Shown here: positions 8,825 through 17,780 of the stretch, piece after piece | How positions within the stretch are numbered: the stretch's first letter is position 1 | Layout of the letters: every line of letters begins with the position of its first letter | Assembly: GCF_000336915.1 (NCBI RefSeq) | Contig: NZ_AOMD01000025.1 | Coordinates: forward strand, 96,430-160,429 | Source: Halococcus saccharolyticus DSM 5350 | GTDB lineage: Archaea; Halobacteriota; Halobacteria; Halobacteriales; Halococcaceae | Direction of reading: 5' to 3' | Length of the DNA: 64,000 bases | Notes under the pieces: model-generated | The model's database searches: none | The model's input: only the letters and a program-made list of their open reading frames with translations | Told to the model about the DNA's origin: nothing | Translations under genes and position numbers: made by a program

Positions 8825-9613
8825 ATGGAATTCACCGAGAAACTCCTCGGGGACGGGGAGACGACAGCGAACCGAGCGACGGACGAGAAAGCAGCGTCCC
8901 GAGAACAGACCGGTGGAACCGGTGCAGCCGGGGACGACGCAGCCGAAACGACCGAATCCTCGACGAACGGTGGCGCGCGCGGTGATACGTTCGCGTTCCG
9001 GGACGGCGACGTTGCGGCGGATTCGGCCGAAGCAGCGACGAAGAACGATGGCAAGCAACGAAACGGCGATTCATCGCCGCGCCACGACGTGGCGGCCGAC
9101 CTCGGAACGGGGGATAGCGGCCAAGCGAGGCGCGACAAACCGGGCCGTAGTGATGGTGTGCCAGGCCCACAGGACGATGTCGCCGCGGACCTCGGTATGG
9201 ACGAAACAGCGGCCACAGGAGCCGATACAACCGCCGACGCACAGCGGACGGACACAACCGACGCGCCAAGCGATGCAGCCGAGACGGAGGCGAACGATAC
9301 GTCCGGTGACGGGGCAGGGGCAGATTCGGTGACGGGAGCGGCGACACCGACGAACAACGACTCCAACCCGGGGTCAAACGGAACCACCTCCGACCGAACC
9401 AGAACGGATGCGGGGAGCACGAGCGAGGATGTAGCCGCGCCGATGGACGGGCGTATCCTCCACATCGCGGCGGCACAGTCGATCACCGTTACCGATGGTC
9501 ACACCGTCCGCATCGACGGTATCCGCGACGTTTCCCTCGCTGCGGAGCCGGAAACCGACGCCCAGAACGAACACGCCACGGAAACGCCAGACACAGTGGG
9601 CTCCCGGACGTAG
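8825..9613 (+). CDS. Disordered acidic protein with repeated DVAAD motif (262 aa)
   Basis: No recognised domain. A short start (MEFTEKLLGDG) is followed by ~190 residues of Asp/Thr/Ala/Gly-rich low complexity. Within it the pentamer DVAAD recurs at residues 62, 88 and 118, twice as DVAADLG, with a degenerate DVAAP at 202. Residues ~207-242 look folded (RILHIAAAQSITVTDGHTVR, then alternating hydrophobics, beta-like). An in-frame GTG at 8747 overlaps the preceding gene and is less likely. Placed between a two-TM protein and a beta-helix protein, it may be a linker or scaffold at the cell surface or in a particle; that is inference. Confidence 0.55.
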   Translation: MEFTEKLLGDGETTANRATDEKAASREQTGGTGAAGDDAAETTESSTNGGARGDTFAFRDGDVAADSAEAATKNDGKQRNGDSSPRHDVAADLGTGDSGQARRDKPGRSDGVPGPQDDVAADLGMDETAATGADTTADAQRTDTTDAPSDAAETEANDTSGDGAGADSVTGAATPTNNDSNPGSNGTTSDRTRTDAGSTSEDVAAPMDGRILHIAAAQSITVTDGHTVRIDGIRDVSLAAEPETDAQNEHATETPDTVGSRT

Positions 9614-9708
9614 CTCGCGGGAGGACGGATCCGACCCCGGCAGCCGCTGATGAACGGTGGACGGCGTGTGCGAATCGAACGACGAACGAACTCGATCAGG
9701 GACAACAG

Positions 9709-11784
9709 ATGGGACACACGATCACGATCCGCGACGACGGCAACGGCGAAGCAAACAGCTACTGGATCGCGTTCAGCGGCGACACTCAACCCGAAAAGGA
9801 GACCGTCCACGGCGCGACCACGGATGACAGTGATTCGATCACGAAGACTGCGGAGGGGTACCGTGTCGAGGGCGAAGTCTACGGTGGCCGCGACGCCTAT
9901 CGATACTACGGAAAGCGCCTCGGGATGGCGTTCGAGCATCCCGAACGCGTTCGGATCAAGATCAACGATCAGGACTGGCAGCCCCCCAGCGCGTTCGGGG
10001 AGACGACATCGTGGTCCGGCGGAAGCGGCGGTAAGGGGAGTGGCGGGGGCAGTAACGACGGTGGCGGAGGAAACAACAGTAACGCCAGCGACGGTGACGG
10101 CAGCAGCGGTGGCGGTGGCAACAGTGGGAACGATGGTAGCGGTAGTACCACTAGCGGGAGCAGTGGTAGCGGGAACTGCGGCGCAGGATCGCTGCCTGCG
10201 AGCGGCGACGGGCCGATCGAGCGCCACGGTATCCGATTCAAAACCGTCCTCCACGCCGTCGACGATCTCGGGATGGACCCCGGCGGCAACGAACCCATCG
10301 ACGGGAAACTCAGCGACGCGGCCGCCGACTACACGCTGATCGTCTTTCCGGATGGTGCGTTCGCCAAACACGAGAAGACGGTCCACACGGGGCTCCAGAA
10401 CTTCGGGCTGTGTGGGCAGGACGCGACGCGGTTCGTCGCGCCTGAAGGGTTCAACGGGAAGTTCGTGGTTATCGATCGCGGGATGAACACGCTGTTCGAG
10501 AACATCGACGTCGATCTCCGAGCGAACAACGCGACCCCTGGTCTCCATCTCGGTGCGCAGGAGGGTCTCGATGTCCGTCACGTCCGCTACCGCGGTCAGG
10601 GTATCCATCCCGACTCCACGCCCCGCGGGGAGGGATCGGGCAACCCCGACGTGGCGAACGCGCTCAACGCCCACGTCCGCGCTCCCGACGGCACCGGCCG
10701 GATCAAACACGTCATCGCTCACAACGCCGGCCTGATGGGGGCGTACAACGAGGGTGACGGCCGCGTCGGGATCTTCACCGGTCAGGCGAATGAGGGCACC
10801 CTCACCATCGAGGGCTGTAATTTCGAGGGGTTCCCGAACAATGGGCTCTACACCAGCCGGACCAACGGCGCGGTCCGGGTCGAGGGTGGCCTGTTCCGGA
10901 ACAACGACATCTCGCAGGTCCGCCTCGGCAGCAAGGGCAGCTACGTGCAGAACGCGCTGCTCGAAGTCGATATGCGCGATTCGCGCTCGCCGAACCCCGA
11001 GGCAGCGCTCAACACCCGTGGCGTCCGCTTCGACGGTCCAAAATCGAAAGTCCACGGGGCCGAAGCCCGCGACTGCACGATTCGGATCGCCGACACGCCA
11101 CATTCGGGCGGTGCAGTGGTCGCGAACCAGGATACGGGCGCGTTCGGTGTCCGCAACGTGCGCATCCGAATCGACACCGGCGGCGTCCGTGGCGTGGTCG
11201 GAAAACAGCCGTGTGGGATCGGCAATCGAAGTTCGCCGCCGACGCCCCACGCCGCGACGATCGAACAGGTCGGAATCGTTGGCCGAGGCGGGGCGGCTTC
11301 GGCGGTTCGGCTGGTCGATCGGCCGAGCTCGACCATCGACAAACTCTGTGTCTCGTGTGACGGGAACAACCGGACCGGCGTGCGGTGTACCGGATCGTCC
11401 GGCACTACGGTGCGGAACTCGAACGTGAACGTGAGCGGCACGCCAGTCGAGGGAGCCGCGACCGAGGGCCTCACGACCGACAAACACTGTCCAGGTGACG
11501 CCGCAGGTGCTGCGCAAGACGAGCCGTGGGAGCTGGAAATCGAGGCCGCGGCCGGAAAGACCGTCTACGTCCTTGGAGGCGATGGCGCGGTCGAAAAACG
11601 TGGCTCCGGAAACGGCGACAGCAACAAGCCCGTCCTCGGCACGGCGCGCGGCGAACTCGATGAAGCGAAACACCGCTACCGCATCGACGGGGCTTCGCGT
11701 GTGTTCGTCGCCGCCGATGGCCCGGTGACGCTCTATCGCAATGGCACCGAGGTAGGCGTGAAAGACCTCCGAACCGGTGCCTGA
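9709..11784 (+). CDS. Right-handed parallel beta-helix protein with Gly/Ser linker (691 aa)
   Basis: Three parts are visible. Residues 1-~95 form a small N-terminal domain (MGHTITIRDDGNG, YYGKRLGMAFEHPERV). Residues ~102-161 are an almost pure Gly/Ser/Asn linker. From ~170 to ~590 there are pectate-lyase-like rungs (FENIDVDLRANN, TLTIEGCNFEGF, VRVEGGLFRNND), ending in a beta-rich tail with VLGGDGAVEKRG. No Sec or Tat signal and no C-terminal sorting motif were found. Such folds occur in polysaccharide lyases, surface proteins and phage tail spikes; catalytic residues cannot be assigned. It appears to be the last gene of a three-gene set. Confidence 0.75.
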   Translation: MGHTITIRDDGNGEANSYWIAFSGDTQPEKETVHGATTDDSDSITKTAEGYRVEGEVYGGRDAYRYYGKRLGMAFEHPERVRIKINDQDWQPPSAFGETTSWSGGSGGKGSGGGSNDGGGGNNSNASDGDGSSGGGGNSGNDGSGSTTSGSSGSGNCGAGSLPASGDGPIERHGIRFKTVLHAVDDLGMDPGGNEPIDGKLSDAAADYTLIVFPDGAFAKHEKTVHTGLQNFGLCGQDATRFVAPEGFNGKFVVIDRGMNTLFENIDVDLRANNATPGLHLGAQEGLDVRHVRYRGQGIHPDSTPRGEGSGNPDVANALNAHVRAPDGTGRIKHVIAHNAGLMGAYNEGDGRVGIFTGQANEGTLTIEGCNFEGFPNNGLYTSRTNGAVRVEGGLFRNNDISQVRLGSKGSYVQNALLEVDMRDSRSPNPEAALNTRGVRFDGPKSKVHGAEARDCTIRIADTPHSGGAVVANQDTGAFGVRNVRIRIDTGGVRGVVGKQPCGIGNRSSPPTPHAATIEQVGIVGRGGAASAVRLVDRPSSTIDKLCVSCDGNNRTGVRCTGSSGTTVRNSNVNVSGTPVEGAATEGLTTDKHCPGDAAGAAQDEPWELEIEAAAGKTVYVLGGDGAVEKRGSGNGDSNKPVLGTARGELDEAKHRYRIDGASRVFVAADGPVTLYRNGTEVGVKDLRTGA

Positions 11785-11969
11785 CTGATACTCGATTTCG
11801 GCCTCATCCGCGATCGCTCTCACAACAGTTCGGTAGTTCCAGCGAAGAACGACCGTCATCCGATGGTCGTCGCTCGGTGACCGTGACGAGTACATTTGGA
11901 CGGCACGACCGCGTGTCGTCCCTCTGTCACCGATCGATCACCACGGAGAAGTCACCGTTTGCTGCTCGA

Positions 11970-12329
11970 TCAGTTCTCGCCGGTGACTTCCGGCAGCACC
12001 CGAACGACGACGGTCACGAGACACGCCGATTCCTCGCGTTCGGGGACGTCCGCGATGTCAACATCGAAGTAGTGATACTCTCGATCCACTACGACGTACG
12101 TTTCCTCCCCGACGTTCGCGGCCTGACCACCCGTCTCGTCGGGTCCGATCTCACCGAAACGGATCGATTCGTCGGTCTCCGGGATCGGGAGGCTCGTCCC
12201 GTCGGCGGTGGCGAGCAGTTCCCCGGACTCGGCGTGACCGAACACCAGTTTGACCTTCTGGCTGTCGTGTTCGGTGATCCGTACCGGCGACCCCGTCCCG
12301 ATCACCGCAGACCTCGCGCTCTCGCTCAT
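11970..12329 (-). CDS. Conserved-looking hypothetical protein (119 aa)
   Basis: Not recognised. It is beta-rich and acidic, with SPVRITEHDSQKVKLVFGH near the N-terminus and ending in alternating hydrophobics (ESACLVTVVVRVLPEV). No TM segment, Cys cluster or catalytic motif was seen. The ATG at 12329 is supported by a TATA-like element at 12357-12364. The longer frame upstream (to 12995) overlaps the MmgE/PrpD gene on the other strand and is rejected. Confidence 0.6.
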   Translation of the reverse strand: MSESARSAVIGTGSPVRITEHDSQKVKLVFGHAESGELLATADGTSLPIPETDESIRFGEIGPDETGGQAANVGEETYVVVDREYHYFDVDIADVPEREESACLVTVVVRVLPEVTGEN

Positions 12330-12356
12330 GGTTCGGCCGTGGTTGACCGTCGATCG

Positions 12357-12364
12357 GAATAAAT
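12357..12364 (-). promoter_or_regulatory. TATA-like box for the 119-aa hypothetical gene
   Basis: On the minus strand it reads ATTTATTC, 28-35 bases before the ATG at 12329, which fits a leaderless archaeal promoter. Confidence 0.5.
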
Positions 12365-12440
12365 CGCCGCGGTAGTACGGTGCGATGCAGTGTGGAGGTC
12401 GGCGGCGAAAGCTTTTGCCGGAGTCAAGAGTATGTGAATC

Positions 12441-13793
12441 ATGGCCACGACCGAGGAGCTCGCGTCGTTCACCGAGGCGGTCGCGTTCGAGGAGCTCGAC
12501 GACGACACGATCGAGGAGCTGAAAAAGCGCGTCCTCGACTCGGTCGGGATCGCGGTGGGCGCACTGGGTGCGGAGCCGGTCGAGGCCGTCCGCGAGACGG
12601 TCGAAGAGACTGCTCCGGGCGACGCCGCCCGGCTGTGGGGATCGGAGACGCGCGCCAGCCCGACGGGAGCGGCGATGTACAACACCACGCTCACGCGGTA
12701 TCTGGATTTCATGGACTCGTTTCTTGCGCCCGGCGAAACGCCACATCCGAGCGACAACATCGCGAGTCTGATCGCCTGCGGCGAGCACACCGACGCCACC
12801 GGCACGGAGCTCGTGGAGGCGATCGGGGTGAGCTACGAGATCCAGGGTGAGCTCGCGTGGAACGCGCCAGTCCGCGATCGCGGGTTCGATCACGTGACCC
12901 ACACCGTCATCTCGGCGACCGCCGGCGCGGGGAAGGTGCTCGGACTCGACCACGAAGAACTGCGGAACGCAGTCGGGATCGCCGGGACCGCCCACAACGC
13001 GCTCCGAGTGACTCGCACGGGAGGGATCAACGAGTGGAAAGGGGTCGCGAGCGCGAACGCCGCCCGGAACGCGGTCTATTCGGCGCTACTCGCTAGCAAC
13101 GGGATGGACGGTCCGACGAACCTCTTCGAGGGCCAGAAGGGGTGGAAGCAGATCATTGCGGGCGATTTCACTGCCGACCTCGATTCCGGCTGTGAGCGCG
13201 TGTTCGACACCATGACCAAGCGCTACGTCGCCGAGACCTACGCCCAGTCCGCGGTCGAGGGCGTGATCGAACTCGCTGAACACGCCGACATCGATCCCGA
13301 CCAGGTGAACACGATCCACCTCGACACGTTCCACGGCGCGAAGCTCATCATCGGCGGCGGCGAGGGGTCGCGATACGAAGTCGAGACGAAAGCCCAGGCC
13401 GACCACTCGCTGCCGTACATGCTCGCGGCGGCGTTGATCGACCGCGAACTCACCAACGACGCCTACGATCCCGAGCGTATTCAGCGAGAGGACGTCCAGA
13501 AACTCCTTCGAACTGTGGAAGTCGAGGAAGACGAAGCACTCACCGAGCGCTTCGAGAACGGCGAGATGCCCGCGGTCGTCGACATCGAGCTCGCCAACGA
13601 TTCGACACGTCACATCGAGAAGGACGCGTTCAGCGGCCATCCCACCGATCCGATGACGTGGGAGCAGGTCGAGGCGAAGTTCGAGACGATGACCGAGGAA
13701 CGCTACGACGAGGATCATAGAGAACGGATCGTCGATGTCGTCAGAAACCTCGAAACCCACGATGTCGCCGATCTCGTCACGCTGATGGAGTGA
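12441..13793 (+). CDS. MmgE/PrpD-family protein (450 aa)
   Basis: Family of 2-methylcitrate dehydratases, aconitate decarboxylases and related enzymes. Typical features are the start ELASFTEAVAFEEL, a DSVGIAVGALG segment, RYLDFMDSF with the conserved Asp near residue 92, and the GIAGTAHNALRVTR and GQKGWKQIIAG regions. Length is as for the family. It is followed by a ComA-like gene 65 bases downstream in the same direction. The propionate (methylcitrate) route is the usual assumption, but no prpB or prpC is nearby, so substrate is open. Confidence 0.9.
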   Translation: MATTEELASFTEAVAFEELDDDTIEELKKRVLDSVGIAVGALGAEPVEAVRETVEETAPGDAARLWGSETRASPTGAAMYNTTLTRYLDFMDSFLAPGETPHPSDNIASLIACGEHTDATGTELVEAIGVSYEIQGELAWNAPVRDRGFDHVTHTVISATAGAGKVLGLDHEELRNAVGIAGTAHNALRVTRTGGINEWKGVASANAARNAVYSALLASNGMDGPTNLFEGQKGWKQIIAGDFTADLDSGCERVFDTMTKRYVAETYAQSAVEGVIELAEHADIDPDQVNTIHLDTFHGAKLIIGGGEGSRYEVETKAQADHSLPYMLAAALIDRELTNDAYDPERIQREDVQKLLRTVEVEEDEALTERFENGEMPAVVDIELANDSTRHIEKDAFSGHPTDPMTWEQVEAKFETMTEERYDEDHRERIVDVVRNLETHDVADLVTLME

Positions 13794-13858
13794 TCGGCTG
13801 TCCAGCGATCGCCGTCGCCACCAATCCCTAAGTGGTCGGCGATCCTACTGGAACGGGT

Positions 13859-14698
13859 ATGTCCGAGAGACCGTTCGACCGGGCGTTCGACTTCCTGCAC
13901 GTCAACGACCGCCCGGACAAGCCGCGCGAGAAGGGGATCACCGAGATGCGGGGGCCGTACTACGATCCGATGGGGCCCCGCGAACTCCGGGACATCCTCG
14001 AAACGATGGGATGGTACGTCGATATCTACAAGTTTTCAGGTGGTTCGTTCGCGTTGATGCCCGAGACGGCGGTCGAGGAGCTCATCGAGGTCTGCCACGA
14101 GTTCGACGTGAAGGTCTCGACGGGCGGGTTCATCGAGAACGTCCTCGTGAGGGACAACGACAACGTCGAGGCGTACGTCGAAGAGTGTGCGGAGTTTGGC
14201 TTCGACATCGTGGAAATCTCGTCGGGATTCCTCGCGATAGACACCGACGACATGGTGGCGCTCACGGAGCTGGTCGCCGAGACCGACGGCGTCGAGCCCA
14301 AACCCGAGATCAACGTCCAGTTCGGCGCGGGCGGTGCGTCGAGCCCCGAGGAACTCGAAAGCGAGGTCCAGCAGGACCCCGAGATGGCGGTCGAAGAAGG
14401 CCGACGTCATCTCGACGCCGGCGCGGAGTTCCTGATGGTCGAGGCTGAGGGGATCACCGAGGAGGTCCACGAGTGGCGCACCGACGTGGTGTACACCATC
14501 GCGAACGAGCTCGGGATGGAAAACTGCGTGTTCGAGGCCCCCGGCCCCGAGATGTTCGAGTGGTACATCAAGAACTTCGGGCCCAACGTGAACCTGTTCG
14601 TCGACAACTCCCAGATCGTCGAACTCGAATGCATGCGCTCGGGCCTCTGGGGGAAGACCACGAGCTGGGGCCGGATCACGTCGTACAGCCGGGAGTAA
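13859..14698 (+). CDS. Phosphosulfolactate synthase-like (ComA-family) protein
   Basis: ComA adds sulfite to phosphoenolpyruvate, the first step of coenzyme M synthesis in methanogens; bacterial relatives make sulfolactate. This 279-residue protein has the family's barrel motifs: KPREKGITEMRGPYYDP, VDIYKFSGGSFAL, the VSTGGF strand, FDIVEISSGF and the C-terminal FGPNVNLFVDNSQI. Haloarchaea are not known to need coenzyme M, so the true product is uncertain. Co-directional with the MmgE/PrpD gene and perhaps in one unit. The ATG at 13859 is chosen; a GTG nine codons upstream also exists. Confidence 0.82.
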   Translation: MSERPFDRAFDFLHVNDRPDKPREKGITEMRGPYYDPMGPRELRDILETMGWYVDIYKFSGGSFALMPETAVEELIEVCHEFDVKVSTGGFIENVLVRDNDNVEAYVEECAEFGFDIVEISSGFLAIDTDDMVALTELVAETDGVEPKPEINVQFGAGGASSPEELESEVQQDPEMAVEEGRRHLDAGAEFLMVEAEGITEEVHEWRTDVVYTIANELGMENCVFEAPGPEMFEWYIKNFGPNVNLFVDNSQIVELECMRSGLWGKTTSWGRITSYSRE

Positions 14699-14777
14699 TG
14701 ACTGCCATCGACATGGCGGTCACAGCCCACGACTCACCGTTCGATGCGACTGCGACTCCGTCAGTCGTCGAGAGGCC

Positions 14778-15908
14778 TCAGTCACCGAGAACGGCGTCGG
14801 CGAGCGTGTTCCGGTGGAGTTCGTTCGGTCCTCCGGCGATGGTGAGCAGCCGTGCGTCGCGGAGGTATCGTTCGACGTCGCGCTCGGTCGTATAGCCGAT
14901 CCCACCGTGGAGCTGGAGTGCCTTGTTCGTGTTCTCGACGGCGGCCTCGGTCGCGTGGATCTTCGCCATACTCAACTCGTGACTGATGTCCGCACCACGG
15001 TCGGCGCGGGCGGCCGCCCGGAGCGTGAGTAAGCGAGCGGTGTCGACGCGCGTCGCCATCTCGGCGATCCGCCACCGGATTCCCTGGAACTCGCCGATCC
15101 GCCGTCCGAACTGCTCGCGGTCGGTCACGTGGGTTACCGTGTCGTCGAGCGCCGACCGCGCGAGACCGACCGCGCGAGCGGGGAGGTTGACGCCCGTATC
15201 GACCGCGCCGCGCTGGACGTACGCCTCCCCCTCCTCGCCGACCAGCCGTGCCGCCGGAACGCGGACATCGGACAGCGAGACGCGGGGGGATTTGACGCTC
15301 CGCGCGCCGAGCGTGTCCCAGACGGTGTCGACCTCGAACGCCGCAGTCGGCACCAGGAACGCGCTGACGTTGTGCGGGGCCTCGTCGTCCGGGCCGGTCT
15401 TCGCGTACGTGAGCACCGTGTCGGCGTCGAAGAAGTTCGTCACCCAGCGTTTGTGGCCGTTCAGGACCCACTCGTCGCCGTCCCGCTCGGCGTGCGTCTC
15501 CATCGCGAGTTTGTCACTACCGGCGTCGTCCTCGCTGAGCCCGAGCGCGCCGACGGTGTCGAACCGCGCCATCTCGGGCAGGAACTCTTCCCGGAGCCGT
15601 TCGGAACCAAAGTGCTCGACGACGGTCGCCACGCCGAGGTGGAGGGCGAGCGCGCTCGCCACGGGCATCATCGCGGCCGAGAGCTCCTCAATCACCACGG
15701 CGAGTTCCACGAGTCCCTCGTCGCGACCGCCGTACTTCTCGGGAAGGGTGAGACCGGTAAGCCGTCGGTCGCCGAGATCGTCGAGGATCGCCGCCGGATA
15801 CTCCTCGTTTCGATCGAGTGCGGCGGCTCGCGGCGCGATTTCGGTTCGGGCGTACTCCCGGACGTCGTCCCGCAGGTCGCGCTGTGCGTCCGTCAGTCCG
15901 AATCCCAT
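14778..15908 (-). CDS. Acyl-CoA dehydrogenase (376 aa)
   Basis: FAD-dependent alpha,beta-dehydrogenation of an acyl-CoA. Domain order is normal: N-terminal helical domain (GLTDAQRDLRDDVREYA), middle beta domain with LGLSEDDAGSD and the substrate/FAD segment KRWVTNFFDAD, and the C-terminal helical domain with DREQFGRRIGEFQ and LQLHGGIGYTTERDVER. The usual catalytic Glu of the YEGT-type motif is replaced: the segment reads TIAGGPNELHR. Members with the base elsewhere exist, but I could not place one. It converges on the ComA-like gene; chain length unknown. Confidence 0.88.
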   Translation of the reverse strand: MGFGLTDAQRDLRDDVREYARTEIAPRAAALDRNEEYPAAILDDLGDRRLTGLTLPEKYGGRDEGLVELAVVIEELSAAMMPVASALALHLGVATVVEHFGSERLREEFLPEMARFDTVGALGLSEDDAGSDKLAMETHAERDGDEWVLNGHKRWVTNFFDADTVLTYAKTGPDDEAPHNVSAFLVPTAAFEVDTVWDTLGARSVKSPRVSLSDVRVPAARLVGEEGEAYVQRGAVDTGVNLPARAVGLARSALDDTVTHVTDREQFGRRIGEFQGIRWRIAEMATRVDTARLLTLRAAARADRGADISHELSMAKIHATEAAVENTNKALQLHGGIGYTTERDVERYLRDARLLTIAGGPNELHRNTLADAVLGD

Positions 15909-16023
15909 ACCGGCGTATCGATGGCACGACGCTTGACTGTACGGGGCCTTCGACGGTGGAGGTTGGACGGTCGTCATCGATCGAACGCCAGCAAAAACGA
16001 ACGTCTTCCGATCAACTTTCAGT

Positions 16024-17400
16024 CTACTCGCCCTCGGGGGACTGGACCCAGATCGTCTTCTTGTTGACGAACTCACGGATGCCGTGGCCGGCGAGTTCGC
16101 GGCCGTACCCCGAGTCCTTGATCCCGCCGAACGGCACCCGGGGGTCGGATTTCACGAGTTCGTTGACGAAACAACACCCTGCCTCGAATCGCCGCGCGAC
16201 CCGCTCGCCGCGTTCGAGGTCCTCGGTCCAGACCGAGGCACCCAGCCCGAGATCGACGTCGTTCGCGAGTTCGATCGCCTCTTCGGCGTCACTCACTCGG
16301 AACACCGGCGCGACTGGGCCGAACGTCTCCTCGCAGGCCGCCGCCGCATCCTGGGGAACGTCCGTGAGGACCGTCGGCGGGTAGTAGTATCCTTCGCGGT
16401 CCATCGGCTCACCGCCGAGTTCGAGGCTCGCGCCCTCGTCGAGCGTGCGCTCGACCTGATCGTGGAGGTCTTCCATCAGGTCCTCGCGGGCCTGGGGGCC
16501 GATATCGGTGTCCTCGTCGGTGGGATCGCCAATCGTCAGGGCGTCCATTTCGTCGGTGAATTTATCGAGGAACTCGTCGTAGACGTCCTCGTGGACGATG
16601 AATCGTTTGGCGGCGATGCAGGACTGTCCGGAGTTCAGGGTGCGTGCGCCCGCGCCGGTCGCGGCGGCGGCGTCGAGATCGGCGTCGTCGAGCACCACAA
16701 ACGGGTCGCTCCCGCCGAGTTCAAGCACCGTTTTCTTGAGTTCGTGGCCTGCGGTCTCGGCGACCGCTCGACCGGCGTACTCGCTGCCTGTCAGCGTCGC
16801 GGCTCTGAGTCGATCGTCTTCGAGGATCGCCTCGACCTGGTCCGAACCGATCAGTAGGGATTGAAAGACGTCCTCGGGGTAGCCGGCGCGCTCGAAGACA
16901 TCAGCGATCGCCATCGCGCACTCGGGGACGTTCGAGGCGTGTTTCAGCAGGCCGACGTTGCCCGCGGTGAGGTGCGGCGCGGCGAACCGGAACACCTGCC
17001 AGAACGGGTAGTTCCACGGCATCACTGCGAGGATCGGGCCGAGCGGTTCGTAGGAGACGAATGCACTCGCTTCCGACGCACTCGAAAGTGCTTCGTCGGC
17101 GAGCTGTTCGCCGGCGGTCTCGGCGTAGTAGTCACACACCCACGCACACTTCTCGACCTCCGAGATCGCCCCCGAGATGGGTTTGCCCATCTCCCGAGTC
17201 ATGATCTCGGCGTACTCGCGTTTGTTCCCACGGAGGACGTCCGCGGCGTCGGCGAGGAGTTCGCGGCGCTCGATCATCGATCGGTCGCGCCACGACTCGA
17301 ACGCCGTGTTCGCGCGTGCGAGCGCGTCGTCGACCTCCTCGTCGGAGTGTCCCTCGACGGGTTCGAGCGTCTCTCCAGTGGCCGGGTTCACACGGTCCAT
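16024..17400 (-). CDS. NAD(P)-dependent aldehyde dehydrogenase (458 aa)
   Basis: Succinate-semialdehyde-dehydrogenase-like member of the ALDH superfamily. The cofactor region PLGPILAVMPWNYPFWQ, the general base Glu in LELGGSDPFVV and the catalytic Cys in TLNSGQSCIAAKRF are all present, with ETFGPVAPVFR and PFGGIKDSGYGRE in the C-terminal half. The ATG at 17400 begins MDRVNPATGE as in homologues. It lies 115 bases behind the acyl-CoA dehydrogenase start, same strand; joint transcription is possible. Substrate is probably a short aldehyde acid. Confidence 0.92.
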   Translation of the reverse strand: MDRVNPATGETLEPVEGHSDEEVDDALARANTAFESWRDRSMIERRELLADAADVLRGNKREYAEIMTREMGKPISGAISEVEKCAWVCDYYAETAGEQLADEALSSASEASAFVSYEPLGPILAVMPWNYPFWQVFRFAAPHLTAGNVGLLKHASNVPECAMAIADVFERAGYPEDVFQSLLIGSDQVEAILEDDRLRAATLTGSEYAGRAVAETAGHELKKTVLELGGSDPFVVLDDADLDAAAATGAGARTLNSGQSCIAAKRFIVHEDVYDEFLDKFTDEMDALTIGDPTDEDTDIGPQAREDLMEDLHDQVERTLDEGASLELGGEPMDREGYYYPPTVLTDVPQDAAAACEETFGPVAPVFRVSDAEEAIELANDVDLGLGASVWTEDLERGERVARRFEAGCCFVNELVKSDPRVPFGGIKDSGYGRELAGHGIREFVNKKTIWVQSPEGE

Positions 17401-17500
17401 GCGCCGCGTTGGGACGGGGGCGTAGTTGTAGTTTCGGCCTGCGATTCGTCGGCTGTTCGCATGGTAGTGCGGGTACAGAGTGGTGCAGCGTGGCTGTGGC

Positions 17501-17780
17501 GTGGTTGCGGGGCGGTCCTGGCGGATGAAGGGCGAGGCCCGCGGAGCGGGCCGAGGGCTTCGGCGGTGTGGTCGCGGAGCAGTTGCGGTGCGGAGAGTGC
17601 CAGCAGCCCCGCCGCAAACGAGGCCGCAGGCCGAGTGAGCGGGTGTTTTTAGTCCAGGTTTTTGCAAGGAGTGGTGCGCGAGCGTAGCGAGCGCACCCGA
17701 CGTGGTTCGAAAGGCGCTTCGCGCCTTTCGTCATGCCGAGACGGCTTCGCCGTCTCGTAGCAAAGTAAAAAAGTGGGTGA
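17501..17780 (-). repeat. Copy A of a 3'-adjacent dispersed intergenic repeat
   Basis: This repeat begins directly after the pdxS stop codon and runs in the sense direction of pdxS. In that direction it has a CCAC plus T-tract, two perfect hairpins (17737-17757 and 17708-17730), a core AAAACCTGGACTAAAAAC (within 17645-17663), CCCGCTCACTCGGCC, CCGCCGAAGCCCTC and a closing CTCGCCCTTCATCC. The same blocks recur after idi, hemA and secY. No coding frame is credible. The remaining 17401-17500 region shows no feature. Confidence 0.85.
17767..17772 (-). terminator. T-tract terminator of pdxS
   Basis: On the minus strand the stop codon is followed by CACCCAC and then six T residues, a typical archaeal intrinsic T-rich termination signal. 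Confidence 0.6.

Noticed and set aside
8437..11784. Integrated provirus
   Set aside because: No integrase, capsid, portal, terminase or att site is nearby; three genes alone do not support the call.
9499..11895. A 798-codon open frame on the minus strand
   Set aside because: It lies wholly antisense to the beta-helix gene, is rich in Arg/Val/Ala with no domain, and arises from high-GC third-position bias.
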